This document shows positions 1 to 7,216 of a stretch of 14,677 nt of DNA, in pieces. The stretch spans positions 1 to 14,677 of the forward strand of contig JAFPYA010000341.1 in NCBI GenBank assembly GCA_017412445.1, written 5' to 3'. Position 1 is the stretch's first letter. Every line of letters begins with the position of its first letter. Origin of the DNA: Clostridia bacterium (GTDB taxonomy: Bacteria > Bacillota > Clostridia > Christensenellales > Aristaeellaceae). The notes beneath the pieces are model-generated. The model was given only the letters and a program-made list of their open reading frames with translations, did not search any database and had not been told where the DNA came from. A program made the position numbers and the translations under genes.

Positions 1-632
1 CACGCAAGCGACAGCACGTAAAAGCGGGTCTTGTTGGCGTCGGTAATCTGCACGTTCTCGGCCAGCACCACAAGGCCGTAGAGCTCGGCCGCCCTCGGCG
101 CGGCGACGGCGGCGATGGATTTGTCTCCCGTCTCGGCCACGTAGCCTGCCGCAGCGGCGGTAGAGGCCATCTCAAGCGCGACGGCGTTTGGCAGGTTTTC
201 GCTTCGCCACGCGGCGCTCTGCGTCAGCCCCTGAGCGTGGGAGCAAACGGTTTGAATGTCGTTAAGCGTCGCGCCCTGCACGCCCATGAGCGTCTGGCTT
301 ATCGGCAGAACCACTTCGCCCACCACAAATGTGTTTTCGGCGCCTATCAGCGCGTCTATATAGTTTACCACCGCGCCGCCCACGGTGTTTTCCTGCGGAA
401 TCACGGCGTAATCGGCTTCGCCCGACATGAGATCCGCTATGGCATCGTTCACCGTCGCCTTGGGCTTGAGCGTTTCGCCGTTACTGAAGAAAAACTGCGC
501 TGCCTCCTCGGTGTATGTACCCGCCGGCCCCAGATAGCTGACGCGCGCGGCTGATTCAGCCGAAAGCGGCAGCGCGGTGCACAGCGACAGCGCAATCAGA
601 CAGATTGCGCAACAGACAACTCTTTTATACAT
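1..632 (-). CDS. Exported prephenate dehydratase-domain protein (3' end outside window)
   Basis: Prephenate dehydratase converts prephenate to phenylpyruvate in phenylalanine synthesis. Reading from ATG at 632, 210 codons are visible and the frame is still open at the window edge. Residues 1-26 look like a Sec signal peptide (MYKR, then a hydrophobic run, then LSA/ESA cleavage options). The dehydratase domain follows at once: VSYLGPAGTY at 31-40, IPQENTVGGAV near 78-88, SHAQGL at 131-136, and the catalytic-site motif KTRF at 201-204. All landmark motifs of the family are present, so the enzyme is probably active; a C-terminal ACT domain could lie beyond the edge. The start is set by GGGAGGAG seven bases upstream. 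The signal peptide is odd, because this enzyme is normally cytoplasmic. The gene lies 87 bp downstream of the amidohydrolase on the same strand. It could instead be a binding protein built on this fold. Domain call is firm; export is inferred from sequence. Confidence 0.87.
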   Translation of the reverse strand, partial: MYKRVVCCAICLIALSLCTALPLSAESAARVSYLGPAGTYTEEAAQFFFSNGETLKPKATVNDAIADLMSGEADYAVIPQENTVGGAVVNYIDALIGAENTFVVGEVVLPISQTLMGVQGATLNDIQTVCSHAQGLTQSAAWRSENLPNAVALEMASTAAAAGYVAETGDKSIAAVAAPRAAELYGLVVLAENVQITDANKTRFYVLSLA

Positions 633-719
633 ACTTAATCTCCTCCCGTAACCCGCTTCGCTTCGGGTGCAAACGCGGATTCCCTTTTTTAGTGGGGCAG
701 TCTTGATAAAAGCACTCCT

Positions 720-2330
720 CTAACCCCACACGCGCCTGCCATCAAGATAGGTTGAATGTACCGCGATTGTGTGAAGCTCCTTATTATCCGCTGTAAACGG
801 ATTTCGCTCAAGCACGGTGAAATCCGCTATGTATCCCGGAGCGATGCGTCCCTTGCGGTTTTCCTCAAAGCTCGCTTCAGCGCCGCGTATGGTGTAGCTG
901 TCGAGCGCCTCCTTCACGCTGAAGGCCTCATTTGGCAGGTACGGACCGGTTCCGTCAATAGAGGTGCGCGTAACCGCGCACTCGATGCCGCGCATCACGT
1001 CCGGCAGCTCCACCGGAGAATCGGAGCCGTTTGTGACCGAAACGCCGTTATTCATAAGCGTCTTCCAGCTGTAGCTGCTTGCGGCGCGCTCCTTGCCGAC
1101 GCGGCTCTCTACGATATGGTTGTCGTAATCGAGAAAGACAGACTGGGCGTAGACGTGCAGCTTGAGCCTGCTTATGCGCTCAAGCTGATCCGGCCGGGTA
1201 ATCTGGCAATGCACTATGCCGTGGCGGTGGTCAGGACGCGGATGCTCCGAAAGGGCCGCCTCTATCGCATTGAGCACGCTATCAAGGCAGGCATCCCCTA
1301 TCGCGTGAACCGCGACCTGCATGCCGTGCGCGTTGGCGAGACTAATGAGCGCCTTCATCTGTTCCGGGCTGAAAAGCGAGAAGCCGCACTTGTCCGGCTG
1401 ATCGGCGTAAGGCCTCGACAGGTGCGCGGTGCGGCTGCCCAGAGACCCGTCGCCCAGCAGCTTGAGCGGCCCTATGCAAAAACGGGCGTCGCCCGCGTCG
1501 GTGCAATTGCCCGCGTCTATAAATGATTGCAGTTCACTTAGCGAAGCGAAATTTGCCTGCTCATATACGCGCACAGTCATCTCGCCGCTTTGAACAAGCT
1601 CGCGGAAGGCGGCATTTATCGCCTCATACGGCACCGCGCGGAACGTGGAGTAATCGTCGCTCTGCACGCTCGTTACGCCGCAGGAGTTGAGCACCCTGCA
1701 GCCAAGGCGCATTATATCCTTCAGCTCATCTTTATCCGGCACGGGAATAAACGGATTCAAAAGCTCTATTGCGTTGTCGTACAGTCTGCCGTCCGCTTCA
1801 CCGTTTTCAATGCCTATCCTGCCGCCATCCGGAGAGGGCGTCTGCGCGCTTATGCCGGAGATTTCAAGCGCCTTTGAATTGACCACGCAGCAGTGCCCGC
1901 AGGCGCGCGTGATCATTATAGGGTAATCAGCGGAAATCGCGTCGAGATCATAGCGGTTCGGCATTCGGTTTGTGTCCGAAAAATAGTCCTGATTCCAGCC
2001 GCGACCTCTCAGCCACCTGCCTTCAAGCGGCGGATGCTCCAAGGTAAAGCGGCGCAGATAGTCGAGCATATCTGCAAGGCTGCCCGTGTGAAGCGACAGC
2101 TGCGCGGCTTTGAGCGATTGACCAAGCCCCAACAGGTGCATGTGGTAATCGTTGAATCCGGGACAGACGAAGCGCCCCTCGAGGTCATATACGGCGGTGT
2201 CAATGCCGGCAAGGGCGAGTATATCGTCATTTGTGCCGACTTGTTTAAAGACGCCGTCCTCTACCATAAAGGCCTGACTCAGGTTTTCATCCCCCGTGTA
2301 GACCCCGGCATTATAGTAAATTGATTTCAT
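720..2330 (-). CDS. YtcJ-like metal-dependent amidohydrolase
   Basis: A member of the amidohydrolase superfamily (Amidohydro_3, YtcJ type), which hydrolyses amide or related bonds with a metal in a TIM barrel. Substrate is not predictable. From ATG at 2330 it is 536 residues, normal for the family. Metal and active-site landmarks are visible: HMH at 63-65 in the PGFNDYHMH context, KLLGDGSLGSRTA with K290, HAIGDA with H342, GIVHCQ with H374, and GSDSPVE with D437. N- and C-terminal strands form the usual small beta-sandwich (the C-terminus ends near DGRRVWG). No signal peptide, so cytoplasmic. A GTG at 2339 in the same frame is an alternative start, but ATG 2330 has a GGTGA element at good distance. 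It follows the SDR stop by 32 bp, so it is probably co-transcribed with SDR and DUF3990. The stop codon is TAG. Confidence 0.92.
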   Translation of the reverse strand: MKSIYYNAGVYTGDENLSQAFMVEDGVFKQVGTNDDILALAGIDTAVYDLEGRFVCPGFNDYHMHLLGLGQSLKAAQLSLHTGSLADMLDYLRRFTLEHPPLEGRWLRGRGWNQDYFSDTNRMPNRYDLDAISADYPIMITRACGHCCVVNSKALEISGISAQTPSPDGGRIGIENGEADGRLYDNAIELLNPFIPVPDKDELKDIMRLGCRVLNSCGVTSVQSDDYSTFRAVPYEAINAAFRELVQSGEMTVRVYEQANFASLSELQSFIDAGNCTDAGDARFCIGPLKLLGDGSLGSRTAHLSRPYADQPDKCGFSLFSPEQMKALISLANAHGMQVAVHAIGDACLDSVLNAIEAALSEHPRPDHRHGIVHCQITRPDQLERISRLKLHVYAQSVFLDYDNHIVESRVGKERAASSYSWKTLMNNGVSVTNGSDSPVELPDVMRGIECAVTRTSIDGTGPYLPNEAFSVKEALDSYTIRGAEASFEENRKGRIAPGYIADFTVLERNPFTADNKELHTIAVHSTYLDGRRVWG

Positions 2331-2362
2331 CGGTTTCACCCAGGTTTAAGATTATTATCCAG

Positions 2363-3160
2363 TCAGCTTCTTATTGCGGGCGTGCCGTTCAGCTTCTGCT
2401 GCCGCATCCACACCTTCATCACAAAGGAATGAGGGAAGAGCTTTGTGAGAAGCCCCTGTACCCTGTTCACAAACCCGTATATCGAAACGTCCTTGTTTTT
2501 GTACAGGTCCTTGATGGCGAGCTTCATTACGTCGGCGGGGTCATACATCGCGGCGTAGTTTATTACGACCTTTGTCTTATTGTCGTCTATCGCCCTGTCG
2601 AAAAACTCCGTCTTTGTCCAGTACGGCGCCACGGCCAGAACGTGGATGCCCCTGTATTTCAATTCCCTGTTCAGCGCGCGCGAATATGACAGCAGAAAGG
2701 CCTTCGTAGCGGCGTAATCGTTTATGTATGGTATGGGCTGGAAGGCGGCGCACGAGGCGATGTTCATTATCTTCGCGCCCTGCTTCATGTAGGGCAGGCT
2801 GTAGTCTATCATCGCAACCGGGGCCTTGACGTTCAGGTCAATCATGTTGAGCTTGACAGGAGAAGCTATGTTTTCGCTGTGATCAAAGACTCCAAAGCCC
2901 GCGCAGTTTGCAAGTATTGCTATATTTGGGTTTTCCCGGGCGAGCTTTTCTTTGTACTCGCTCAAATCTGTCTCCTTGCTTAAATCCAGAGCCAGAGGGA
3001 TTATTTTTACGCTTACCTTGTCTTTAAGCTCGTTCAGCCTGTCCTCTCTTCTTGCTATCGCCCAGATTTCGTCGATGTTTTTCTCTTTTTCGACTATGCG
3101 GAGCAAAAACTCCTTCCCCATTCCCGAGGAAGCGCCGGTTACCACGATAATATTTTTCAT
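2363..3160 (-). CDS. Short-chain dehydrogenase/reductase (SDR)
   Basis: A 265-residue classical SDR, an NAD(P)-dependent oxidoreductase with a Rossmann fold. The cofactor motif TGASSGMG is at residues 8-15, NCAG at 85-88, and the catalytic set is complete: N110, S136, Y149 and K153 (the YAATK motif). The extended C-terminus with basic and aromatic residues resembles the DltE/YqjQ-like branch, which can sit at the membrane, but I see no clear transmembrane segment. The substrate cannot be read from sequence. ATG at 3160 has GGGAGAG about eight bases upstream. The start lies only 16 bp after the DUF3990 stop and the gene ends 32 bp before the amidohydrolase, so an operon of at least three genes is likely. 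Confidence 0.93.
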   Translation of the reverse strand: MKNIIVVTGASSGMGKEFLLRIVEKEKNIDEIWAIARREDRLNELKDKVSVKIIPLALDLSKETDLSEYKEKLARENPNIAILANCAGFGVFDHSENIASPVKLNMIDLNVKAPVAMIDYSLPYMKQGAKIMNIASCAAFQPIPYINDYAATKAFLLSYSRALNRELKYRGIHVLAVAPYWTKTEFFDRAIDDNKTKVVINYAAMYDPADVMKLAIKDLYKNKDVSIYGFVNRVQGLLTKLFPHSFVMKVWMRQQKLNGTPAIRS

Positions 3161-3176
3161 AACGATACTCTCCCTG

Positions 3177-3740
3177 TCAATTGTCGTTTATGCCGCATGG
3201 AGCAGCCGCATTTTCGTCTTTCATGATATTGTCGACCTCTTTGGCAAAGGCCTGCCAATAGGCGTCCTGCTCGCGTCTTAGCTGTTCATCGGCGATGCGC
3301 TCGATTTTTTCCGAAGCGATAAAGCGCAGCTGACTTGCCGCCTTTTCCGTCTTTATGGCGACCTGCGTATATATGGGGCCTATCATGAGCAGCTTAAGCG
3401 CGTCCTCGCTTTTAAGATATCCGCTGGTTATTATGCCTACGGTGTCGAATATCGTATCGTTGGCGATGGGGCCTATTACTACGTCCGCTGCCAGACTGTC
3501 CCGGCCTCTGCGGTTATTGTATATGTATTGAAACCATTCGTCGCTGCGCGTAAAAAACTGAACCCTCAGTCCCCGTTCGTCCAGCTCGTACTGATTAACC
3601 ACGGCGTTTTGTCTTGCCCAGCGATAGGTAAAGTCCCTGTCCGGAGTAAGGTAGAAGCCCCAGCCGAAATCGGCGTTTTTTCTGCCGTGATGTATGTCGG
3701 GATTAATGATTTCCCGATCGCCCGTATGATACAGTATCAT
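3177..3740 (-). CDS. DUF3990 (ADP-ribosyltransferase-like) protein
   Basis: 187 residues from ATG 3740. The N-terminus matches the DUF3990 family: MILYHTG at the start, NPD at 13-15, then GRKNADFGWGFYLT at 19-32, followed by a WA pair. This family is thought to have an ADP-ribosyltransferase-like fold; H5 and Y30 sit where the fold's H and Y of the NAD-binding H-Y-E pattern are expected (inference). The acidic C-terminal tail is not recognised. The start is set by GGAGGA six bases upstream; upstream TTG codons in frame (such as 3776) lack a binding site. It is the first gene of the minus-strand cluster and has its own consensus promoter with a palindrome at the start point. DUF3990 genes often sit next to a small DUF3791 gene, but none is visible here. 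Toxin, effector or housekeeping role is unknown. Confidence 0.8.
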   Translation of the reverse strand: MILYHTGDREIINPDIHHGRKNADFGWGFYLTPDRDFTYRWARQNAVVNQYELDERGLRVQFFTRSDEWFQYIYNNRRGRDSLAADVVIGPIANDTIFDTVGIITSGYLKSEDALKLLMIGPIYTQVAIKTEKAASQLRFIASEKIERIADEQLRREQDAYWQAFAKEVDNIMKDENAAAPCGINDN

Positions 3741-3777
3741 TTTGTTCCTCCGCCCCGTCAGGTAAAGTCGCATCAAT

Positions 3778-3792
3778 ACATGCCCGGCATGT
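3778..3792. promoter_or_regulatory. 15-bp palindrome, likely operator
   Basis: ACATGCC-C-GGCATGT is a perfect inverted repeat with a single central base. It lies just downstream of the minus-strand -10 box (3800-3805), over the expected transcription start of the DUF3990 gene. Symmetry, length and position suit a dimeric repressor site; no regulator gene is in the window, so this is inference. Confidence 0.5.
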
Positions 3793-3799
3793 CATTACC

Positions 3800-3828
3800 A
3801 TAATACGCCTGCCGCGCCCTGCTGTCAA
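3800..3828 (-). promoter_or_regulatory. Sigma-A-type promoter of the DUF3990-SDR-amidohydrolase cluster
   Basis: On the minus strand, TTGACA (3823-3828) is followed after exactly 17 bp by TATTAT (3800-3805). The leader to the DUF3990 start codon at 3740 is about 53 nt. Confidence 0.75.
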
Positions 3829-3924
3829 GCGGTAAAGGCGTGTGTTCACCAAAACGCCCGATTTGTTATTATTGGCGCGCCATATCATCCCGGCCGAAAA
3901 ATCGCGCTAATAGCGTGCGAATGG

Positions 3925-3953
3925 TTGAAGGCAATATCTATTTCTGTTATAAT
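3925..3953 (+). promoter_or_regulatory. Sigma-A-type promoter of the GHL6 gene
   Basis: TTGAAG (3925-3930), 17 bp, TATAAT (3948-3953). Transcription would begin near 3960, giving an 84-nt leader to the TTG start at 4044. It is divergent from the DUF3990 promoter about 100 bp away. Apart from these two promoters and the palindrome, the 303-bp gap 3741-4043 holds no visible gene. Confidence 0.75.
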
Positions 3954-4043
3954 ACCAAACAGCTGCAAAGCTTTTGACTGCGGCAATCATTGAGACAGCG
4001 AATGCGAGCGCCCCGCTGCGCGCGGCATAAGGAGGGATATACT

Positions 4044-6017
4044 TTGCGAAAGCTTCCGTTCAGGCAGGTACACCTTGACTTTCACACTTCCCCGCTGATA
4101 CCCGGCGTGGGCTCCCGCTTTGACAAAAAGCAGTTTCAGGCCGCGCTCATCGAGGGCAACGTGAACTCCATCACCGTTTTTGCCAAGTGCCACCATGGTC
4201 TGTGCTATTTCCCGACCAAAGTCGGTAAACAGCACCCCACTATGGAGCCGGGCTTCGACCTGACGGGCGCGATGCTCGACGCGGCGCACGAGATAGGCGT
4301 GGACGCGCCAGTATACATAACGGCGGGCTGGTCGGCGCTCGACGCCGAAAACCACCCCGAATGGCTGATGGTCGACGAAAACGGCAGCAAATGCCTTACG
4401 AACATTGACCCGGGCGCCGCCCCCGACGCTCCCCGTCCCAACTGCTCGTGGGCAAATCTGTGTCTGAGCGGCGAATACGCACAAAGCATATATGAGCTGA
4501 CGAACGAGATTGTGAACCGCTACAAAAGGGTGGACGGCCTGTTTTACGACATCGTTTACCTGAGGGATACCTGCTATTGTCCCAATTGTCTTAAGGGTAT
4601 GCGCGAGGCAGGGCTCGACCCCAAAAAGCCTGAGGACGCACGGGCGTACTACAGGATGAACCACCTCAGGTTCATGAAGAACTGCACGGACATATTGCAT
4701 AAGAAGCATCCGGAGGCAACGATTTTCTTTAACAGCGGCGGCGCGGAGATATACCGCCCGGAATATCACGCCGGTCAGACGCATTACGAGATGGAGGATC
4801 TGCCTACCGCGTGGGGCGGTTACAACAAAATGCCCGCAAGGGCCGCCGTGATGAGCCGCTACGGCAAGGAATACCTCGGCATGACGGGCAAATTTCATAC
4901 CAGCTGGGGCGAATTCGGCGGCTATAAAAACCCGGACGCGCTGAAGTACGAGGTGCTTATGATGGCCATGTACGGCGCAAAGTGTTCCGTCGGCGATCAG
5001 ATGAGGCCCTGCGCGATCATGGACATGGAGACGTATAAAATAATTGGCCATGCGTACAGGGCGCTCGAAAAGATAGAGCCGTGGGCATACCCTGCCTGCT
5101 CCACGGCGACTTTGGGCGTATACCTCTCCGGCTCAGGCGCTTCCGATGAGGGACTGCACGCCATGCTGCTTGAGAGCCACATCGATTTTGACGTAGTGCT
5201 GCCCGGCGACGAGCTTGGCAGCTACAAGGCGCTGATACTGCCCGACTGCGTTCGCCTTTCGGACGCTGAAGCCGGACGCATCAACGCTTTCATAGCCCGC
5301 GGGGGCTCGGTGCTTCTGACAGGCGAGAGCGCACTTGAGGACGGGCGCTTCAAGATAGACGCGGGCATCGAATATCTCGGGAAAAGCGAATACTCGTTTG
5401 ATTACTTCTGCCCCGGTGAAGAAATGCGCCTGCCCTATGCGAACGCGCCGTTTTTGTGCTATGAAGCCGCCGTTAGGACGAGGGTCACGTCCGGCAAATG
5501 CCTCGCACAGGTGTATGAGCCGTACTTTGACCGCACATACGCGGCCTACTGTTCGCACATGAACACCCCGTATAAGGACGAGCCCTCGCCCTATCCCGCA
5601 TGTGTCAAAACCGGCAATGTGGTCTATCTCGCCCATCCCTTGTGCCGCCTGTACAAGCAGAGGGGCGCGCAGCTGTTCCGCGAGGCGGTAATAAAAGCAT
5701 TGAGGCTGGTGTATCGCCCGAGGTACACGGCAGACCTGCCCTCGGCAGGCAGAACGCGTCTGACCCGTCAGGCGGAGTTCAGCCGCTACGTCTTCCATGC
5801 CGCTTACGCAAGCCCCATTCAAAGAGGCAACACCTCTGTGATAGAAGATATCGTCCCTCTTCACGGTGTAAACGTTATATGCGATATTGCCGAACCCGTA
5901 AAGCAGGTTCGCCTGATCCCAAGCGGTGAAGGTCTGCCCTTCGACCAAGGCGAAGGCCGAGTTTCATTCACCATTCCTAAGGTTGAATTGTATCAGGGGC
6001 TTGAGATCGATTATTGA
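4044..6017 (+). CDS. GHL6-type glycoside hydrolase with beta-galactosidase trimerisation-like domain
   Basis: A cytoplasmic 657-residue protein of the hypothetical glycosyl hydrolase 6 (GHL6) type. The N-terminal TIM-barrel half opens with RQVHLDFHTSP, has ITVFAKCHHG and DGLFYDIVY (164-172), then a CYCPNC cluster (C177, C179, C182), and a THYEMEDLP segment. From about residue 357 (LGVYLSG) follows a glutamine-amidotransferase-like domain as in GH42 trimerisation domains (YKALILPDC, INAFIARGGSVLLTGE), then a beta-rich C-terminus from about 560. Substrate is unknown; distant GH42/GH29-like families are the alternatives. TTG at 4044 is chosen because AAGGAGGG lies eight bases upstream; an upstream in-frame TTG at 3990 lacks one. 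No signal peptide. Own promoter, and a terminator shared with the convergent peptidase gene. Confidence 0.85.
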   Translation: MRKLPFRQVHLDFHTSPLIPGVGSRFDKKQFQAALIEGNVNSITVFAKCHHGLCYFPTKVGKQHPTMEPGFDLTGAMLDAAHEIGVDAPVYITAGWSALDAENHPEWLMVDENGSKCLTNIDPGAAPDAPRPNCSWANLCLSGEYAQSIYELTNEIVNRYKRVDGLFYDIVYLRDTCYCPNCLKGMREAGLDPKKPEDARAYYRMNHLRFMKNCTDILHKKHPEATIFFNSGGAEIYRPEYHAGQTHYEMEDLPTAWGGYNKMPARAAVMSRYGKEYLGMTGKFHTSWGEFGGYKNPDALKYEVLMMAMYGAKCSVGDQMRPCAIMDMETYKIIGHAYRALEKIEPWAYPACSTATLGVYLSGSGASDEGLHAMLLESHIDFDVVLPGDELGSYKALILPDCVRLSDAEAGRINAFIARGGSVLLTGESALEDGRFKIDAGIEYLGKSEYSFDYFCPGEEMRLPYANAPFLCYEAAVRTRVTSGKCLAQVYEPYFDRTYAAYCSHMNTPYKDEPSPYPACVKTGNVVYLAHPLCRLYKQRGAQLFREAVIKALRLVYRPRYTADLPSAGRTRLTRQAEFSRYVFHAAYASPIQRGNTSVIEDIVPLHGVNVICDIAEPVKQVRLIPSGEGLPFDQGEGRVSFTIPKVELYQGLEIDY

Positions 6018-6057
6018 TGCGGGCGCCGACGCCTAAAACGGCGGCAGGCAGTAAAAG

Positions 6058-6086
6058 CAAACCGGAGGGAAATCCCCTCCGGTTTG
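6058..6086. terminator. Bidirectional terminator between convergent genes
   Basis: A perfect 12-bp stem, CAAACCGGAGGG (6058-6069) with CCCTCCGGTTTG (6075-6086), and a 5-base loop. It is followed by a short T-rich stretch on the minus strand (CTTTTA) and a weaker one on the plus strand. It sits 40 bp after the GHL6 stop and 18 bp past the peptidase stop, so it serves both. Confidence 0.8.
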
Positions 6087-6104
6087 TTGCATGCGCTTTG
6101 GTGC

Positions 6105-6857
6105 TTATTTGGGCATTGCCACGAGGAAGCACATGTCGTTGAGCTCGTCGCCCTCAAAGAAGTTATAGAAGGTGAAGTTGTACAGGAAGCGCTCGGCGCC
6201 GTACACGCCGTAGCCGTCCTGATTGTGGTCGGTGGTGTCGTAGGGATCGGCGACGATGATCACGTCGTCCTGAGTGGTCTCAGTGCCCATGTTGTCGTAG
6301 CCGATGATCACCTGCCAGTGTCCGCCCCAGTCGTTCCAGCCGATCATTATGGGATTGCCGCTGGCGAGCGTCTCCTGAATGAAGTCGAAGGTGAATATGT
6401 CGTACACTTCCTCGCCCGCGTCGTAGGCGCTGTAGAGCTCGAAGCCGCCCACGCCCTCGAATATGGCAATCATTTCGCTGAGGCTGGTGGCGCTGGGCTT
6501 ATCGCCCTGAGGGCGCAGCGCGGCCAGGGTCTGCTCGTTGAATTCGCCGAGTCTGTCGTACCAGGAGAGCACCATGAGGCTGCTGGCCACGCCGCAGCTC
6601 CATTCGCTGGTCTGCTGGAGGGTCTTGAAGTTATGCAGGATCGTCAGGGTGTCGTTGGATTCCATGTTGTAGAAGTCGAGGCGGCTGAAGTAGGGGCTGT
6701 CCACGTGATCGCCCTCGCGCTCCACGCTGTCGGAGCCGTCGTCGGGGCTGAGATCCACGCCGTAGGGGATCTTCATTTCGTCGGTATAGTTGCCTTCTGC
6801 AACCGCGCAGGTGAGAAGCATCATAATGCCAAGGATGAGAGCTGCGATTCTTTTCAT
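6105..6857 (-). CDS. Secreted C39-like (papain-type) cysteine peptidase
   Basis: 250 residues. A clear Sec signal peptide (MKR, hydrophobic core to residue ~17, AVA cleavage near 20) predicts export. The mature part has the Peptidase_C39_2-like layout: QTSEWSCGVAS with catalytic C88, GGHWQVIIGYD with H180, and VADPYD with D204. These three are in the expected order and spacing, so it is probably an active cysteine peptidase outside the membrane; target unknown. LLTC is not a good lipobox. ATG 6857 has GGAGGAAG about nine bases upstream. The gene stands alone: convergent with GHL6, and preceded by a structured leader of about 300 nt with a terminator only 45 nt before the start codon. Its expression is therefore probably controlled by attenuation or read-through. 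An inactive bacteriocin-type C39 domain is less likely because Cys, His and Asp are present. Confidence 0.8.
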   Translation of the reverse strand: MKRIAALILGIMMLLTCAVAEGNYTDEMKIPYGVDLSPDDGSDSVEREGDHVDSPYFSRLDFYNMESNDTLTILHNFKTLQQTSEWSCGVASSLMVLSWYDRLGEFNEQTLAALRPQGDKPSATSLSEMIAIFEGVGGFELYSAYDAGEEVYDIFTFDFIQETLASGNPIMIGWNDWGGHWQVIIGYDNMGTETTQDDVIIVADPYDTTDHNQDGYGVYGAERFLYNFTFYNFFEGDELNDMCFLVAMPK

Positions 6858-6901
6858 GGTTTTCTTCCTCCGTTTTTATTGCCGCAGACCTTTCGGGCAA
6901 A

Positions 6902-7210
6902 TAAAAAGGTGATGTGCGGGGCGCACATCACTCTCGTAGGCTATTTACATAGTCTGAGACAAGGATAGGTTGTCAGAGTCTATACAGTAAAAAACTTACT
7001 TTTACTACTCTTATTGACCATTTCACCCGAATGTGCGCTTTGGCGCAGTGAAACTGAGCTTTTAACTCAATCAATAATACAGCGAAAGCTGCGTGCGAGT
7101 TTATACCCCGCATCGGCATTCGACCCCGGCTGTCCGTTCGGCCTTCTTTCCATACAGGAACGGGTCTGTCTTTTACCCGGAATGACTCCTCTCATTCCTC
7201 GTCTGCGACA
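6902..7210 (-). ncRNA. Structured ~305-nt leader or small RNA upstream of the C39 peptidase gene
   Basis: A consensus promoter starts this unit and a strong intrinsic terminator ends it, with no convincing ORF between. Minus-strand RNA hairpins, in order: GGAATGA/TCATTCC (7198-7179), CGGGT/ACCCG (7179-7161), TTCC/GGAA (7060s region excluded; at 7160-7148), CAGC/GCTG, a two-part stem TTTCAC-TGCGC with GCGCA and GTGAAA (7053-7021), and AGTAAAA/TTTTACT inside GAGT/ACTC (7010-6976). I checked by eye for signatures of RNase P, tmRNA, SRP RNA, T-box (no TGG-ACCGCG) and common riboswitches and saw none. It is either a cis-acting attenuator leader for the peptidase or a free small RNA whose read-through feeds that gene. 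Class unknown. Confidence 0.6.
6903..6931 (-). terminator. Intrinsic terminator 45 nt before the C39 peptidase start
   Basis: On the minus strand a perfect 10-bp stem GTGATGTGCG / CGCACATCAC (6931-6922 and 6918-6909) with a CCC loop is followed by CTTTTT. No separate promoter fits in the 45 nt between it and the peptidase start, so transcription of that gene must read through it. Confidence 0.85.
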
Positions 7211-7216
7211 GGAAGG

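Noticed and set aside
651..669. ACCCG...CGGGT hairpin between the amidohydrolase and prephenate dehydratase genes
   Set aside because: Only 5 bp with no T-run on either strand; not convincing as terminator or switch.
3987..5051. Long antisense ORF (354 codons) opposite the GHL6 gene
   Set aside because: Shadow of a GC-rich real gene: no family motifs, His/Arg/Val-rich composition, no ribosome binding site, whereas the plus strand matches a known family throughout.
6084..6968. 294-codon plus-strand ORF opposite the C39 peptidase
   Set aside because: Low-complexity Val/His/Ala-rich shadow of the peptidase gene, running through two terminators.
7067..7195. 42-codon minus-strand ORF inside the structured leader (possible leader peptide)
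   Set aside because: ATG at 7195 has GAGG only two bases upstream, which is too close to act as a ribosome binding site, and the composition is arginine-rich as expected from random reading of a structured RNA. A comparative check would be needed to revive it.
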